A stretch of 64,000 nucleotides of DNA from CBDFHJ01 sp965247635 (GTDB taxonomy: Bacteria > Chloroflexota > Dehalococcoidia > Lucifugimonadales > Australimonadaceae), in assembly GCA_965247635.1 (NCBI GenBank), contig CBDFHJ010000010.1, forward strand, positions 868,001-932,000, in the 5' to 3' direction. Positions 26,670 through 35,269 of the stretch are shown piece by piece. The translations under genes and the position numbers were made by a program. The notes under the pieces were generated by a model. It saw only the letters and a list, made by a program, of their open reading frames with translations, did not search any database and had not been told where the DNA came from. Within the stretch, counting starts at the first letter, position 1; every line of letters starts with the position of its first letter.

Positions 26670-26850
26670 ACCCCCACCGTGCCATCGCCTCGGCGGGGGC
26701 TTGAGCGCGTTCCGCGAAGAACGGCGATGGGGACACCGCAAGTGGGTGCAGGGTCGCACCCTGCCAACCCGGCGCGGGCTTGAGTGCGCTCCGATGGGCG
26801 ACCGCGATCGGGACACCGCATAAGGGTGCAGGGCGAACCCTGCCTGGTAT
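26670..26850 (+). repeat. Two tandem copies of the GCAAGTGGGTGCAGGG repeat
   Basis: Two adjacent copies (about 26690-26765 and 26772-26843) each read GGCGGGGGCTTGAGCG or CGGGCTTGAGTGCG, then a GCGATCGGGACACCGCA core, then GGGTGCAGGG with a short CCCTG arm. The second ends directly in the promoter at 26845-26853. The same repeat plus promoter arrangement occurs at 40430-40496. Confidence 0.8.
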
Positions 26851-26853
26851 ACT
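26845..26853 (+). promoter_or_regulatory. Extended -10 promoter of the flippase-like operon
   Basis: TGG-TATACT lies 35 bases before the TTG start at 26889, with GGAGGGG (26878-26884) as ribosome-binding site between. The identical TGGTATACT occurs at 30593 and 40488, each just before a gene. Confidence 0.7.
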
Positions 26854-26888
26854 TGGCGCGTCAGGTAAGGAAGCCCTGGAGGGGTCAT

Positions 26889-27953
26889 TTGTTCGTCAGC
26901 CGCCGCTTTTGGCTGGGCTTCGCCGTTACGGGTGCTTTCCTCGTCGCGCTCTTCTGGCGGGTGGACTTCGGCGACCTGGGTACGGCCTTTAGGGAGGCGA
27001 ACTACGCCTACGTCGTCCCAGGGATCGCGGTCTACTTCGTGTCCCTCTACTTCCGGGCGTTCCGCTGGCGGTCCCTCCTACGGCCCGTTCGGGCCATCTC
27101 GACGCACCGGCTGTACCCGGTAGTGGCCGTTGGCTACATGGCGAACAACCTCCTGCCCATGCGCCTGGGCGAGGTGGTGCGTAGCTACTACCTGGCCCGC
27201 CGTGAGCCGGTGCGCGCCTCAACGGCGTTGGGCACCATCGTGGCCGAGCGCGTCTTCGACGGCGTGACGCTGCTGTTTCTCCTAGCTATCGCCACGCTGT
27301 TCCTGCCCGCGACTGGCCTGACAGAGCGTGTAAGCGACGCGGTGCACCTGCCGGTGCCGGCAGTGATCGCGGTGTTGGTGGTGCCCTTCGCGGTGGCTTT
27401 GGCGGTGATGGTCGGCGCGGCGCTCCGCCCTGGCGCGGTACGTGGCGTCGTGGCGTTCTTCACGCGGCGCTTGCCGGGGAACGTCGCAACGTTGGCCGAC
27501 TCTCTTACCCAACGGTTCATCGACGGTTTCCAGGGCCTGCACCAGCCCAGGCGGCTGGGCACGATCCTCCTGCTCTCGCTGCCGGTCTGGCTGGTGGAGG
27601 GCACCATGTACTACCTGATCGCCCTGGGATTCAACCTGGATGTGTACTTCGAGACGGTGTGGCAGATGATGGCCGCTATCCTCATGGTTACGGCGATGGC
27701 TAACCTGGCTACGTCGTTACCTTCGTCGCAGGGGTCCGTGGGCCCCTTTGAATTCTTCGCGGTGCTGACGCTGGAGTCGCTGGGCGTGGGCACCGCCCTG
27801 GCGTCGGCCTACGCAGTAGTCCTCCACGTGGCCCTGCTGCTGCCAGTCATCGGAGTGGGGCTGCTCTACGTGGCGACCGGCAGCGTAAGCCTTGGTCAGC
27901 TCACCAAGGGCGAGCCGACGGACGCCACTCCCGTGGCCGAGGAGGTACCGTGA
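26889..27953 (+). CDS. Lysylphosphatidylglycerol-synthase-TM/YbhN-like membrane protein
   Basis: A membrane protein of about 354 residues of the UPF0104/LPG_synthase_TM family (AglD/YbhN type), often proposed to flip or transfer lipids. Visible are AYVVPGIAVYFVSLYFRAFRWRSLL, which contains the family's R-x-x-R-W, then VAVGYMANNLLPMRLGEVVRSYYLARR and ALGTIVAERVFDGVTLLFLL, and SLPSSQGSVGPFEFFAV. The TTG at 26889 is chosen because GGAGGGG lies 4 bases upstream; earlier in-frame codons lie in the dispersed repeat. The next gene overlaps by GTGA. Confidence 0.85.
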   Translation: MFVSRRFWLGFAVTGAFLVALFWRVDFGDLGTAFREANYAYVVPGIAVYFVSLYFRAFRWRSLLRPVRAISTHRLYPVVAVGYMANNLLPMRLGEVVRSYYLARREPVRASTALGTIVAERVFDGVTLLFLLAIATLFLPATGLTERVSDAVHLPVPAVIAVLVVPFAVALAVMVGAALRPGAVRGVVAFFTRRLPGNVATLADSLTQRFIDGFQGLHQPRRLGTILLLSLPVWLVEGTMYYLIALGFNLDVYFETVWQMMAAILMVTAMANLATSLPSSQGSVGPFEFFAVLTLESLGVGTALASAYAVVLHVALLLPVIGVGLLYVATGSVSLGQLTKGEPTDATPVAEEVP

Positions 27954-29308
27954 GGGTAGGCATCATCGGCGGGGGCGCGGCGGGCCTGGGCGCCGCCTAC
28001 GAGCTAACCCTCCACGGCCACACTCCCGAGGTGTTCGAGCGGGCGCCTGTTCTGGGTGGCCAGGCTTCCACCTTCAACGTGGGCGGCACCCCTCTGGAAC
28101 GGGGGTACCACCATCTGTTCCGCAGCGATATCGCCATGACCGGGCTGATGGACGAGCTGGGCCTGGGAGACCGGCTGCGCTGGGTTGACTCCAACGTGGG
28201 GTACTTTCACGGCGAGCGCATCTGGCGGTTCACCACGCCCTTCGACCTACTGCGGTTCCGGCCGCTGAGCATGGTGGACCGGGTGCGCCTGGGACTGGTG
28301 ACCCTCTACCTGCAGCGGCGTAAGGAGTGGCACAGCTTGGAGCAGCACACGGCCAGCGAGTGGACCCGGCGCTGGGCTGGCGAGCGCGTCTACCAGGTCA
28401 TCTTCGAGCCCATGCTCCGGGGCAAGTTTGGCACGTACTACGACCAGGTGAGCATGGCGTGGCTGTGGAACAAGTTCGCCTTGCGCACCTCCTCGAGAGG
28501 CAAAGGCATCAGGGGCGCCATGAAGGAGCAGCTAGGCTACCCCATGGGCAGCTTTGGCGAGATATTCGACACCCTTGGAAAACGAATCGAGCAAAGCGGA
28601 GGCCAGGTCCACACCAAGGCGGTCGTGGAGCGGGTGGTGGTAGAGGATGGAAGGGCCGTTGGCCTGGAGGTGAGGCTGGACGGAGCCGAGCCCCAACGCC
28701 ACGACTACGACGCCGTCATCGCGACGGTGCCATCGTACATCTTCCCCCAGCTGGTGCCGCCGCTGCCCGACGACTACCTGAAACGGCTCACGGACGTCGT
28801 CTACCTAGCCGCCGTCCTGGTGGTGCTCGTCTTGGACAGGCCATTGACGCCTACGTATTGGATGTACGTGGGGGACCGGTCCATCCCCTTTCTGGGCGTC
28901 ATCGAGCACACCAATCTCATTCCCGCCGAGCACTACGGCGGCAACCACGTCGTGTACCTGGGCAACTACCTGGAGAAGGGCGACCCGCTCTACAGCATGG
29001 GTGGCGAGGAGCTATTTCAGCACTACCTGACGCACCTGAAGCGGCTCAACCCAGAGTTCGACCCGTCGTGGGTCCGTGAATACCACTACCACCGGGAGGA
29101 GGCGGCCCAGCCCGTGGTCACCCGCGGCTACTCGGCTCGCATTCCAGACCACCATACGCCTATCCCACGGCTCTACCTGGCCAACACCACCCAGATATAT
29201 CCCGAGGACCGCGGCACCAACTACAGCGTGCGCCTGGGCCGGCAGGTGGCCAGACTGCTGAACGCCGACCAAGGCGGCGCACCGGAGCCACGTCCCGAGT
29301 CCTCCTAG
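27950..29308 (+). CDS. FAD-dependent oxidoreductase (amine-oxidase/protoporphyrinogen-oxidase-like)
   Basis: The 452-residue protein starts with the dinucleotide-binding motif MRVGIIGGGAAGLGAAYEL and has the FAD-family VFERAPVLGGQAS and PLERGYHHLFRSD. It ends with the second flavin motif IPRLYLANTTQIYPEDRGTN. It resembles the NAD(P)-binding amine-oxidase-like proteins found next to glycosyltransferase and flippase genes. The substrate is unknown. GTG overlaps the previous TGA, so it is coupled to the membrane protein and may act on the same lipid. Confidence 0.85.
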   Translation: MRVGIIGGGAAGLGAAYELTLHGHTPEVFERAPVLGGQASTFNVGGTPLERGYHHLFRSDIAMTGLMDELGLGDRLRWVDSNVGYFHGERIWRFTTPFDLLRFRPLSMVDRVRLGLVTLYLQRRKEWHSLEQHTASEWTRRWAGERVYQVIFEPMLRGKFGTYYDQVSMAWLWNKFALRTSSRGKGIRGAMKEQLGYPMGSFGEIFDTLGKRIEQSGGQVHTKAVVERVVVEDGRAVGLEVRLDGAEPQRHDYDAVIATVPSYIFPQLVPPLPDDYLKRLTDVVYLAAVLVVLVLDRPLTPTYWMYVGDRSIPFLGVIEHTNLIPAEHYGGNHVVYLGNYLEKGDPLYSMGGEELFQHYLTHLKRLNPEFDPSWVREYHYHREEAAQPVVTRGYSARIPDHHTPIPRLYLANTTQIYPEDRGTNYSVRLGRQVARLLNADQGGAPEPRPESS

Positions 29309-29377
29309 CGTGCGAGTGGCGGAACATGTTCTCACTTGCGGTGGCTCGCGACACCAGAAGGACGAGGAGATGAGGGG

Positions 29378-29623
29378 ATGCTGACGTTATTTGGTTCCAT
29401 CGCCGTAGCCGTCATGCTCGGGTCATATTGGTTGGAGCCGCGGGCCAAATGGTTCGTGTTGGTCTTCGCCGGTGGTTGCGCGGCCACCTCGGTCTACAGC
29501 GGGTTTATGGAAGCCTACCCGGTTACCGTCATCGAGGCGCTGTGGGCTGGAGTAGCGGTCCAGCGCTTCTTCCGTCGAAACCGAAGGGAGGCGGTCCAGC
29601 AACAAGCAACGGTCGAAGCTTAG
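29378..29623 (+). CDS. Small membrane protein
   Basis: An 81-residue protein with two or three membrane helices (LTLFGSIAVAVMLGSYWLEP, FVLVFAGGCAATSVYSGFME, VTVIEALWAGVAVQRFF) and a basic tail. ATG 29378 follows GAGATGAGGGG. It comes 69 bases after the FAD oxidoreductase and could belong to the same operon. I do not assign a family. Confidence 0.7.
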   Translation: MLTLFGSIAVAVMLGSYWLEPRAKWFVLVFAGGCAATSVYSGFMEAYPVTVIEALWAGVAVQRFFRRNRREAVQQQATVEA

Positions 29624-30005
29624 GGCTGGTAATACCCGTGATTGTCGTCTTGAGCCCGCGATGTGTGTTACCCCATTGTCATTGCGTCCGATGATGTCCC
29701 GACTTATCGGGACTCCTTCAGAATGACAGAAAGTGAAGGGCTCAGGGAGACAAACGGTGCGTTGTCATTCTGAGGACCCCGATTTATCGAGGGACGAAGA
29801 ATCTCTCGGTAAGGAGAAGTGAGAGACCCTTCGCTCCGCTCAGGGTGACAAAGGAGACGCTTTCATTCCGGGGAGTGCGGCCTTACCCTCGCCCAAAGGA
29901 GAGGCCGTTGTTTAGGATGGCGCGTCCCGGTACACTACCGCGGGCGCGCTAGAAGCAGTGCAGTAGCCCGTTCAGTCGTGCTCCCATTATTCCGCCAAGG
30001 AGGTC
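29624..30005. repeat. Intergenic TCATTCTGA repeats
   Basis: Two copies of the GTCATTCTGAGGACCCCGAT ... GAAGAATCTC family are at about 29684-29730 (inverted, ending GGACTCCTTCAGAATGACA) and 29762-29852 (with CTTCGCTCCGCTCAGGGTGAC). Together they form a large imperfect hairpin. A possible -10 (GTACACT) sits at 29930. No gene is seen. Confidence 0.75.
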
Positions 30006-30009
30006 TGCC

Positions 30010-30411
30010 ATGACCGTGCCCCTATCGTCCCAGGCCGTCGCCTTTCTGAACGAAAAGGTCTGGGCCCACGTGGCCACGCTGATGAAGGACGGCTCGCCGC
30101 AGGTGACGCCGGTGTGGGTGGAGACCGACGGCGCCAACATCCTCATCAACACCGCGGAGGGACGGATCAAGACCGCTAACATCCGGCGCGATGGCCGCGT
30201 GGCCCTTTCCATCATGGGGATGGAGAGCGCGTACCGGTGCCTGTGGGTCCGGGGACGGGTTACCGAGGTCACGACGGAGGGGGCCGACGCGCAGATCGAC
30301 GGCCTGTCCAAGAAGTACACGGGCGAGGGGCGCTACCAGGGCCACCGTCCCGACGTCGCGCGCTTGAAGGTGACCATCGAACCGCTGCGGGTGAGGGAGC
30401 GCGGGCTATAG
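30010..30411 (+). CDS. PPOX-class flavin/F420-dependent oxidoreductase
   Basis: This 133-residue split-barrel protein belongs to the pyridoxamine-phosphate-oxidase-like group. The signatures are WAHVATLMKDGSPQVTPVWV, GANILINTAEGRIKTANIRR, VALSIMG and WVRGRVTEVTTEGADAQIDGL, then KKYTGEGRY. Such proteins bind FMN or F420 and reduce small molecules. The start has AAGGAGG (30000-30006) just upstream. The true cofactor cannot be told from sequence alone. Confidence 0.88.
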   Translation: MTVPLSSQAVAFLNEKVWAHVATLMKDGSPQVTPVWVETDGANILINTAEGRIKTANIRRDGRVALSIMGMESAYRCLWVRGRVTEVTTEGADAQIDGLSKKYTGEGRYQGHRPDVARLKVTIEPLRVRERGL

Positions 30412-30414
30412 CCA

Positions 30415-30490
30415 GGACGAGTCCTGGACCTACTTGCGGTGTCCTGAAGCGCAACTGACTGCGGGACGTGTTCAAGCCCCCGCCGAGGCG
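30415..30490. repeat. Degenerate copy of the CCCACTTGCGG repeat
   Basis: CTGGACCTACTTGCGGTGTC followed by CAAGCCCCCGCCGAGG matches the dispersed family seen at 13016 and 40440 with several changes. Confidence 0.55.
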
Positions 30491-30592
30491 TCGTTGAGTG
30501 CGGGCTGTAAGGCCACAGCACACGCAGACGCTCCCTCTTCTCCGCCTACCGCTCGCCAAGAGCTACCTCCACGCCGCTCATCTGTTCGTCTC

Positions 30593-30601
30593 TGGTATAC
30601 T
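30593..30601 (+). promoter_or_regulatory. Extended -10 promoter of the amidohydrolase gene
   Basis: TGG-TATACT is followed 12 bases later by the GAGGAGGG ribosome-binding site and the GTG start at 30628. It is identical to the boxes at 26845 and 40488. Confidence 0.7.
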
Positions 30602-30627
30602 CCTGCGACCACTTGAGGAGGGATGGC

Positions 30628-32253
30628 GTGTCTAGTACTCAAGGCCTGGGACCCGACATTGTATTCGTTAACGCGGCCGGCACTATTACCATGGAGGGCC
30701 TCCCGGACTTGGAGCGAGGGCTTACCGCCATGGCGGTGCGCGACGGCCGGATTCTCACGCTCGGCTCGGATGCGTCCATCGGCGCCATGGCCGACGGTGC
30801 CCAGGTCGTTGACCTGGAAGGCGCCGTGGTCATGCCAGGGCTTATCGATAGCCACAACCACTTTCTTTCGACTGGCCTTGGCTGGAGCAGAGTCCAGCTA
30901 GCCGACGTCCGCTCTGTTGACGAAATGCTGGAGACCATAGCCCAGCGAGTCCGTGAAACACCTCCGGGCGAGTGGGTCCTCTGCGCTTCCCGCTGGCATG
31001 AGACCAACCTCGCCGAGCGTAGGCCGCCCACCGCGGCGGAGCTGGACCGGATAGCACCCGAGAACCCGGTGTACCTGCCCCGTGGCGGCCACGTCGTGGT
31101 CACCAATAGCCTGGGGTTGGAGCGCGCGGGCATTTCCCATGGCAGCGAGAACCCTGCCGGCGGCGAGTACGTGCGCGACGCGTCAGGACGGCTCACCGGG
31201 ATGCTCGTGGAGCGGTCGGCGTTTGCTGGCCTCATGCGCCTGCTTCCCGAGACGACCGAGGAGGAGCGGCGCCAGGCCCTTCGCGGCGCCATCCATGCCT
31301 ACAACGAGCTGGGGATTACCGCCATCCGCGAGCCCGGCCTAGGGGCCACGGAGGTTGGCTCCTACCAGGCGGTCCTCCCTGAGGAACGCGCGCTGCGGGC
31401 CAGCTTGATGTGGATGGTTGACCAGAGAGCGGCCCCGGAGCAGCGTCGGGCCTCGATCGAGGCGCTGGCGTCCGTCAGCGGCTTTGGCGATGAGTGGCTC
31501 GACGTTTGGGGTCTGAAGATGGGCATTGACGGCGGGGTGGAGGGTGGGTACTTCCGCGACCCGTACGCCAACAATTCCGAGTTCCGAGGCTTTCCCTTCG
31601 TGGACCAAGAGACTCTCGAAGCCACCGTGGAGCAGGCGCACCAGCTGGGCTGGCGGGTAGGCCTTCACGTGGTGGGTGACGCCGCCATGGAGATGGTGCT
31701 TGACGCCTTTCAGAAGGTGGATGCGCACACGCCAATCGGTAGCCGGGGCCATGCCCTGGAGCACGCCTTCTCGCCGGTCCCAGGCGCCATCGAGCGCACG
31801 CGTGACCTGGGTATCGCGGTAACGCTCCAGCACGCTCCGGTGTACAGCCTGGCTGGGAATATGCAGACCTATTGGGGTGACCAGCGCGCGGCGGACTGCA
31901 CGCCTTCGCGGGCGTGGTTGGACTCGGGTACCCTGGTCGGCGCCGGCACCGACTCTCCGGTGACCAGCTACGATCCGTGGCTCAACGTCTATGGGTTTGC
32001 AACACGGGACACTCAGGTGGCGGGCGTCGTGGGCCCCCAGCACTGCATCTCCGTGGCCGATGCGCTTCGCTGCTACACCGTTGGCTCCGCCGCCGTCTTG
32101 GGCATGGGCCACTTGGTAGGTTCGCTGGCGGAAGGGAAGGCGGCGGACTTCATATGCCTGGACCGCGACCCCCTCTCCGTATCTCCCGAAGAAGTCCGGG
32201 ACATGCGGGTGAAGCGGACCATCGTCAACGGCCGACAGGTCTTCCCGGCCTGA
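30628..32253 (+). CDS. Amidohydrolase family 3 (YtcJ-like) metal-dependent hydrolase
   Basis: The 541-residue protein has the amidohydrolase layout: an N-terminal beta-sandwich, then VVMPGLIDSHNHFLSTGLG (the HxH metal motif, here HNH), a TIM barrel with LHVVGDAAMEMVL and HALEHAF (metal-binding His), and a late AGTDSPVTSYDP (catalytic Asp). YtcJ-like enzymes hydrolyse amides or related C-N bonds; the substrate is not known. GTG 30628 is preferred because GAGGAGGG lies at 30615-30622, seven bases before; a TTG at 30613 lies inside the ribosome-binding site. Confidence 0.9.
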   Translation: MSSTQGLGPDIVFVNAAGTITMEGLPDLERGLTAMAVRDGRILTLGSDASIGAMADGAQVVDLEGAVVMPGLIDSHNHFLSTGLGWSRVQLADVRSVDEMLETIAQRVRETPPGEWVLCASRWHETNLAERRPPTAAELDRIAPENPVYLPRGGHVVVTNSLGLERAGISHGSENPAGGEYVRDASGRLTGMLVERSAFAGLMRLLPETTEEERRQALRGAIHAYNELGITAIREPGLGATEVGSYQAVLPEERALRASLMWMVDQRAAPEQRRASIEALASVSGFGDEWLDVWGLKMGIDGGVEGGYFRDPYANNSEFRGFPFVDQETLEATVEQAHQLGWRVGLHVVGDAAMEMVLDAFQKVDAHTPIGSRGHALEHAFSPVPGAIERTRDLGIAVTLQHAPVYSLAGNMQTYWGDQRAADCTPSRAWLDSGTLVGAGTDSPVTSYDPWLNVYGFATRDTQVAGVVGPQHCISVADALRCYTVGSAAVLGMGHLVGSLAEGKAADFICLDRDPLSVSPEEVRDMRVKRTIVNGRQVFPA

Positions 32254-32317
32254 CGCGTCGGGCCCTTGGCCGGCTGTGGTGCGAAGCCGCCATGTTCGAA
32301 ACGCGCCTGGGGAGCCA

Positions 32318-32340
32318 CTCATGTGGAGCGATCTTCGCTC
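32318..32340 (+). promoter_or_regulatory. Candidate operator upstream of the PDZ/LuxR gene
   Basis: CTCATGTGGAGC (32318-32329) matches CTCATATGGAGC at 33585-33596, upstream of the DUF1059 gene, in 11 of 12 bases. It is part of the dyad CCAC-TCAT-GTGG and overlaps a second dyad GAGCGA-TCT-TCGCTC (32326-32340). The start codon is 14 bases beyond. It could be the binding site of the LuxR-type regulator encoded next to it. Confidence 0.4.
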
Positions 32341-32354
32341 ACTAGGAGGTTCGG

Positions 32355-33515
32355 ATGCTGCTCAGTCCACCCATTGAACGACTCTACTTTGCGCTTACGG
32401 AGCTGATAGTACTGGAAAAACGGATCCAACGAACCGTCGCCGATCTCCGTGAGGACGCCTCGGGCCATCCGGCGGCGCGGGATTTGTTGGCCGGTATCGA
32501 GGAGATGGCCTGCACACATCTGGACGCGCTGTGTGAGCGAATGCAGATCACGACGGACGACGACCCGAAGGCGCACGCTGGAGTCAACGGCTCGTCGGCG
32601 AACCAAAGCCAGTTTGGTGAGTTGCACCGCGTATCGAAGGCGCTCGGCGTTGCCTACGCGATCGTGCAGGAGGCTGTCATTGGCTACTCGACCATTCAGC
32701 CCATCGCGCTCCGTGCCGCAGATAGCTGGGTGATAGCCGACCAAGGCACGACAGCGGATATCTCGCGGCAACACACGCAGGACTACGTGGGCGCCGCGGG
32801 CCAGATCACCGCCTTGATCCATGACGTTGTCGTATGGGAGCTGGACGGAGACGGATTCGTTTGCCGGTGCACGTGCCCATGCTGCAGCATCGGCATATGC
32901 GTCGGCGCCAATACTAGCCGGGATATTCTCGGTGAGGCGTGGATCGCGGCCCGCCCACCGGTGGCCGAGCACGGCGTCGAGTTGAAGCCTCCCCGTCCCG
33001 GTAGCGCCGCCGCGGCAGCGGGATTCCTGCGGGGGGACGTGATCGTCGCCATCGATGGCGAGAAGGTTGATGCACTCCCGTTGCTGCAGCGTGCGATCAG
33101 CAATCACGTGGCGGGCGATCTAATGGAATTCACCGTCCGCCGCCAAACAGGGGAAACGAAGGTGGTCGTCGTGCATCGCCGCGAAGGAGTGGACGTTAAT
33201 GAGGATGAGTGCATTTTGCCCGCGGGACAGGGATTCTATCTCGAGCAAGCCCGCAACGTGCAGCGACGCTTGCGCAAGCGAGGAAGCGCGAATTCATTGA
33301 ACGGCGCGGCCCTTTCGAGCCTCAGTGCCCGAGAGGTCCAGGTACTGCGGTTGGTCGCCCAAGGCGCGACGAACCCCATCATTGCGGACGAGCTGGAGAT
33401 CAGCCGGGCGACTGTGGCTCGGCACGTTGCCACGATTCTCGCCAAAACAGGGCTCGCGAATCGCACAGAGGCTGCCACCCTGGCCTCCCAGCATGGCCTT
33501 TTGCCCGACGTCTAG
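32355..33515 (+). CDS. Helical-bundle/Cys-cluster/PDZ/LuxR-HTH regulator
   Basis: A 386-residue protein with an unusual order of domains. Residues 1-165 are helical, with many Glu and His at spacing that resembles ferritin-like bundles. Then comes WELDGDGFVCRCTCPCCSIG, a six-Cys patch with Cys at 170, 172, 174, 176, 177 and 182. Residues about 205-275 form a PDZ-like domain (GFLRGDVIVAIDGEKV). Residues 320-384 are a LuxR/GerE HTH (LSAREVQVLRLVAQGATNPI, then ISRATVARHVATILAKTG). AGGAGG at 32344 sets ATG 32355. I infer a metal- or redox-sensing transcription regulator. The gene at 33970 shares all but the HTH. Confidence 0.75.
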   Translation: MLLSPPIERLYFALTELIVLEKRIQRTVADLREDASGHPAARDLLAGIEEMACTHLDALCERMQITTDDDPKAHAGVNGSSANQSQFGELHRVSKALGVAYAIVQEAVIGYSTIQPIALRAADSWVIADQGTTADISRQHTQDYVGAAGQITALIHDVVVWELDGDGFVCRCTCPCCSIGICVGANTSRDILGEAWIAARPPVAEHGVELKPPRPGSAAAAAGFLRGDVIVAIDGEKVDALPLLQRAISNHVAGDLMEFTVRRQTGETKVVVVHRREGVDVNEDECILPAGQGFYLEQARNVQRRLRKRGSANSLNGAALSSLSAREVQVLRLVAQGATNPIIADELEISRATVARHVATILAKTGLANRTEAATLASQHGLLPDV

Positions 33516-33584
33516 TTTCGGTCCCCACGTCTAGGCTCAACCCCTCCATTTGCTCAATATCCGGGCGGAATCCTCCCGGAATGG

Positions 33585-33596
33585 CTCATATGGAGC
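33585..33596 (+). promoter_or_regulatory. Second copy of the CTCATRTGGAGC motif
   Basis: CTCATATGGAGC lies 70 bases before the DUF1059 start. It is a near palindrome (GCTC...GAGC) and repeats the motif found before the LuxR-type gene. Confidence 0.35.
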
Positions 33597-33666
33597 ATGT
33601 TTGGAGCGGCAAAGAAGGGCAGGATGGCGCTGCACTACGCGATCCAAAGTTCAAAAGGGGGACGCT

Positions 33667-33843
33667 ATGGCTAAAACGTACACCTGCCGCGACGTTGGGG
33701 TCGACTGCGACTGGAAGACCAGTGGAGCGACCGAGGACGAGGTTATGGCATCGATTAGCGAGCACGCCGCGCAGGTCCACCCCACCATCGAATTAACTCC
33801 GGAGCTGGTGGCAGCAGTGCGGGGAGTAATCAAGGACGAGTAG
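33667..33843 (+). CDS. DUF1059 small protein
   Basis: This 58-residue protein reads MAKTYTCRDVGVDCDWKTSG, then TEDEVMASISEHAAQVHPTI and VAAVRGVIKDE, a textbook DUF1059 sequence with two Cys (7 and 14) and a His. The function of the family is unknown; the Cys pair suggests metal or redox binding. AAAAGGGGGACGCT precedes ATG 33667 as a ribosome-binding site. It sits between the two Cys/PDZ proteins. Confidence 0.9.
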   Translation: MAKTYTCRDVGVDCDWKTSGATEDEVMASISEHAAQVHPTIELTPELVAAVRGVIKDE

Positions 33844-33969
33844 GGCTTCGTTGCCCGCCACTGAATTACGGCGACACTGAGGACCCCGAGCAACACAACC
33901 CATGGCTTCTCGTCGCGGCAGGGCTCAAGAGAGAGTAGCCCTTAAGGCGGACTTACCGGAGGATGAAGC

Positions 33970-34803
33970 ATGGCCGACGAACGCGTTCAGAGCAGGCTAC
34001 GGCAGCACGTGGCCGATATGGTAGCCCTGGAAAACCAGATTGAGGAAGCTTTTCAATGGTGGTTAAAAGAGGCATCGGTCCACCCAGAGACCGCTAAAGC
34101 CGTGAAAGGCTTTCACGCCACGGCTAAAGGCCATGGGGAGGCCTTACAGGCGCGTCTACAAGGCATCGGTGGAGAGCCTGGTGCTGCCAGAACCATCGCC
34201 ACTACTCCCGCTGGTATCGCAGGATATGTGAGTGTAGAAGGAGGCAAGCGGCCTGTGTCCATTGCCCTGCACGACATTTACACGGCGTTGACCCACGCTG
34301 CTCTCGGCTACGCCATGCTGAAAACCAGAGCGAATCGCTTCTACGATAGCACCGGCGAGGCGAACACCGCTGACCTGGCCGAGAAGCACCTGCGCGACTA
34401 CGCTGAGGCCGCTCAGTCGATTCAGCAGTTGATCGCCGACGTCGTGGCGTGGGAGCTGGATCAGGACGGCCTTGAGTGCCAGTGCCATTGCCCCTCATGC
34501 GGTATGGGGCTTTGTATATGCGTGCCGGTTAACACCACCGTGCTACATAGCGCCTGGCGTGAGACGGCTCCGGCGGCCCAGGAGAATGGTGTCTTGGTGC
34601 GGACACCACGAGCGATTAGCAGTGCTGCCCACGCTGGTATCCGCGCGGGAGACGTCATCGTGGCAGTGGACAGCCAGAAGATCCGGACATACGGAGATCT
34701 GCACGACGCGCTCCAGAAGCGGGAGCCCAGCGAGGAGGTACGGTTCCGAGTCCTTCGTGGGACGGATGAGCCTCTGGAAATCACCGCTACGCGCCCTAGA
34801 TGA
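33970..34803 (+). CDS. Helical-bundle/Cys-cluster/PDZ protein without HTH
   Basis: A 277-residue paralogue of the protein at 32355, lacking the LuxR domain. The helical part spans residues 1-160, with HATAKGHGEALQ and AEKHLRDYAEAAQSIQQL. The junction WELDQDGLECQCHCPSCGMG starts at residue 161, exactly as in the paralogue, with Cys at 170, 172, 174, 177, 182 and 184, so the two align without gaps here. A PDZ-like domain follows (HAGIRAGDVIVAVDSQKI). GGAGGATGAAGC precedes ATG 33970. No signal peptide is visible, so it is probably cytoplasmic. Confidence 0.75.
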   Translation: MADERVQSRLRQHVADMVALENQIEEAFQWWLKEASVHPETAKAVKGFHATAKGHGEALQARLQGIGGEPGAARTIATTPAGIAGYVSVEGGKRPVSIALHDIYTALTHAALGYAMLKTRANRFYDSTGEANTADLAEKHLRDYAEAAQSIQQLIADVVAWELDQDGLECQCHCPSCGMGLCICVPVNTTVLHSAWRETAPAAQENGVLVRTPRAISSAAHAGIRAGDVIVAVDSQKIRTYGDLHDALQKREPSEEVRFRVLRGTDEPLEITATRPR

Positions 34804-35269
34804 GCCACCGGGGCTAGAGGTGATGTCTCCGGTTAGCTGGTAGGCTGCCTCGGCTCGCTTCCGCTTGTCAGGGTAGCTCAGGCCAGCAACGATGGTGAAG
34901 GTCACAAAAGTTCGTAGAATCCCCTTGCGCGGGGAGCCAGGCCGGGTTCGAACTCCTTTTATTTGGCTCATGGCGATGAGTCCCACGCATCGCTGGGGTG
35001 GGGCATGAGGGGCGCGACTCTTCGCAGCGTTTACCCTGCCCAGATTCCTCCCCCGACAAGTCGGGGTCGGAATGACAAAGTGTGGGGTTTTGCCGAGTCT
35101 TCTGTCATTCCGAGCGGAGCGAGGAATCGCGTACTTGGTCTTTCCCTGAGAGATTCTTCGTCCCCCCGATAACATCGGGATCCTCAGAATGACATGTCCC
35201 CGCTCATCCTGGGCTAGTTGAAGGATGAGTGGGCGGGCTGCCCACCGGCAAGCCCTTGACGCGGGCATG
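34804..35269. other. Gap with TCATTC repeats and a possible gene remnant
   Basis: Bases about 35040-35200 contain three or more TCATTCCGAGC/GATTCTTCG repeat copies in both orientations. At 34830-34970, the minus strand has an open stretch reading ILRTFVTFTIVAGLSYPDKR and RKRAEAAYQLTGDITSS, which has protein-like composition but no family I recognise, and no good ribosome-binding site. It may be a gene fragment. Confidence 0.45.

Noticed and set aside
34915..34965. tRNA-like GGGTTCGAACTCC
   Set aside because: The loop matches a T arm, but flanking stems do not pair and no cloverleaf fits on either strand.
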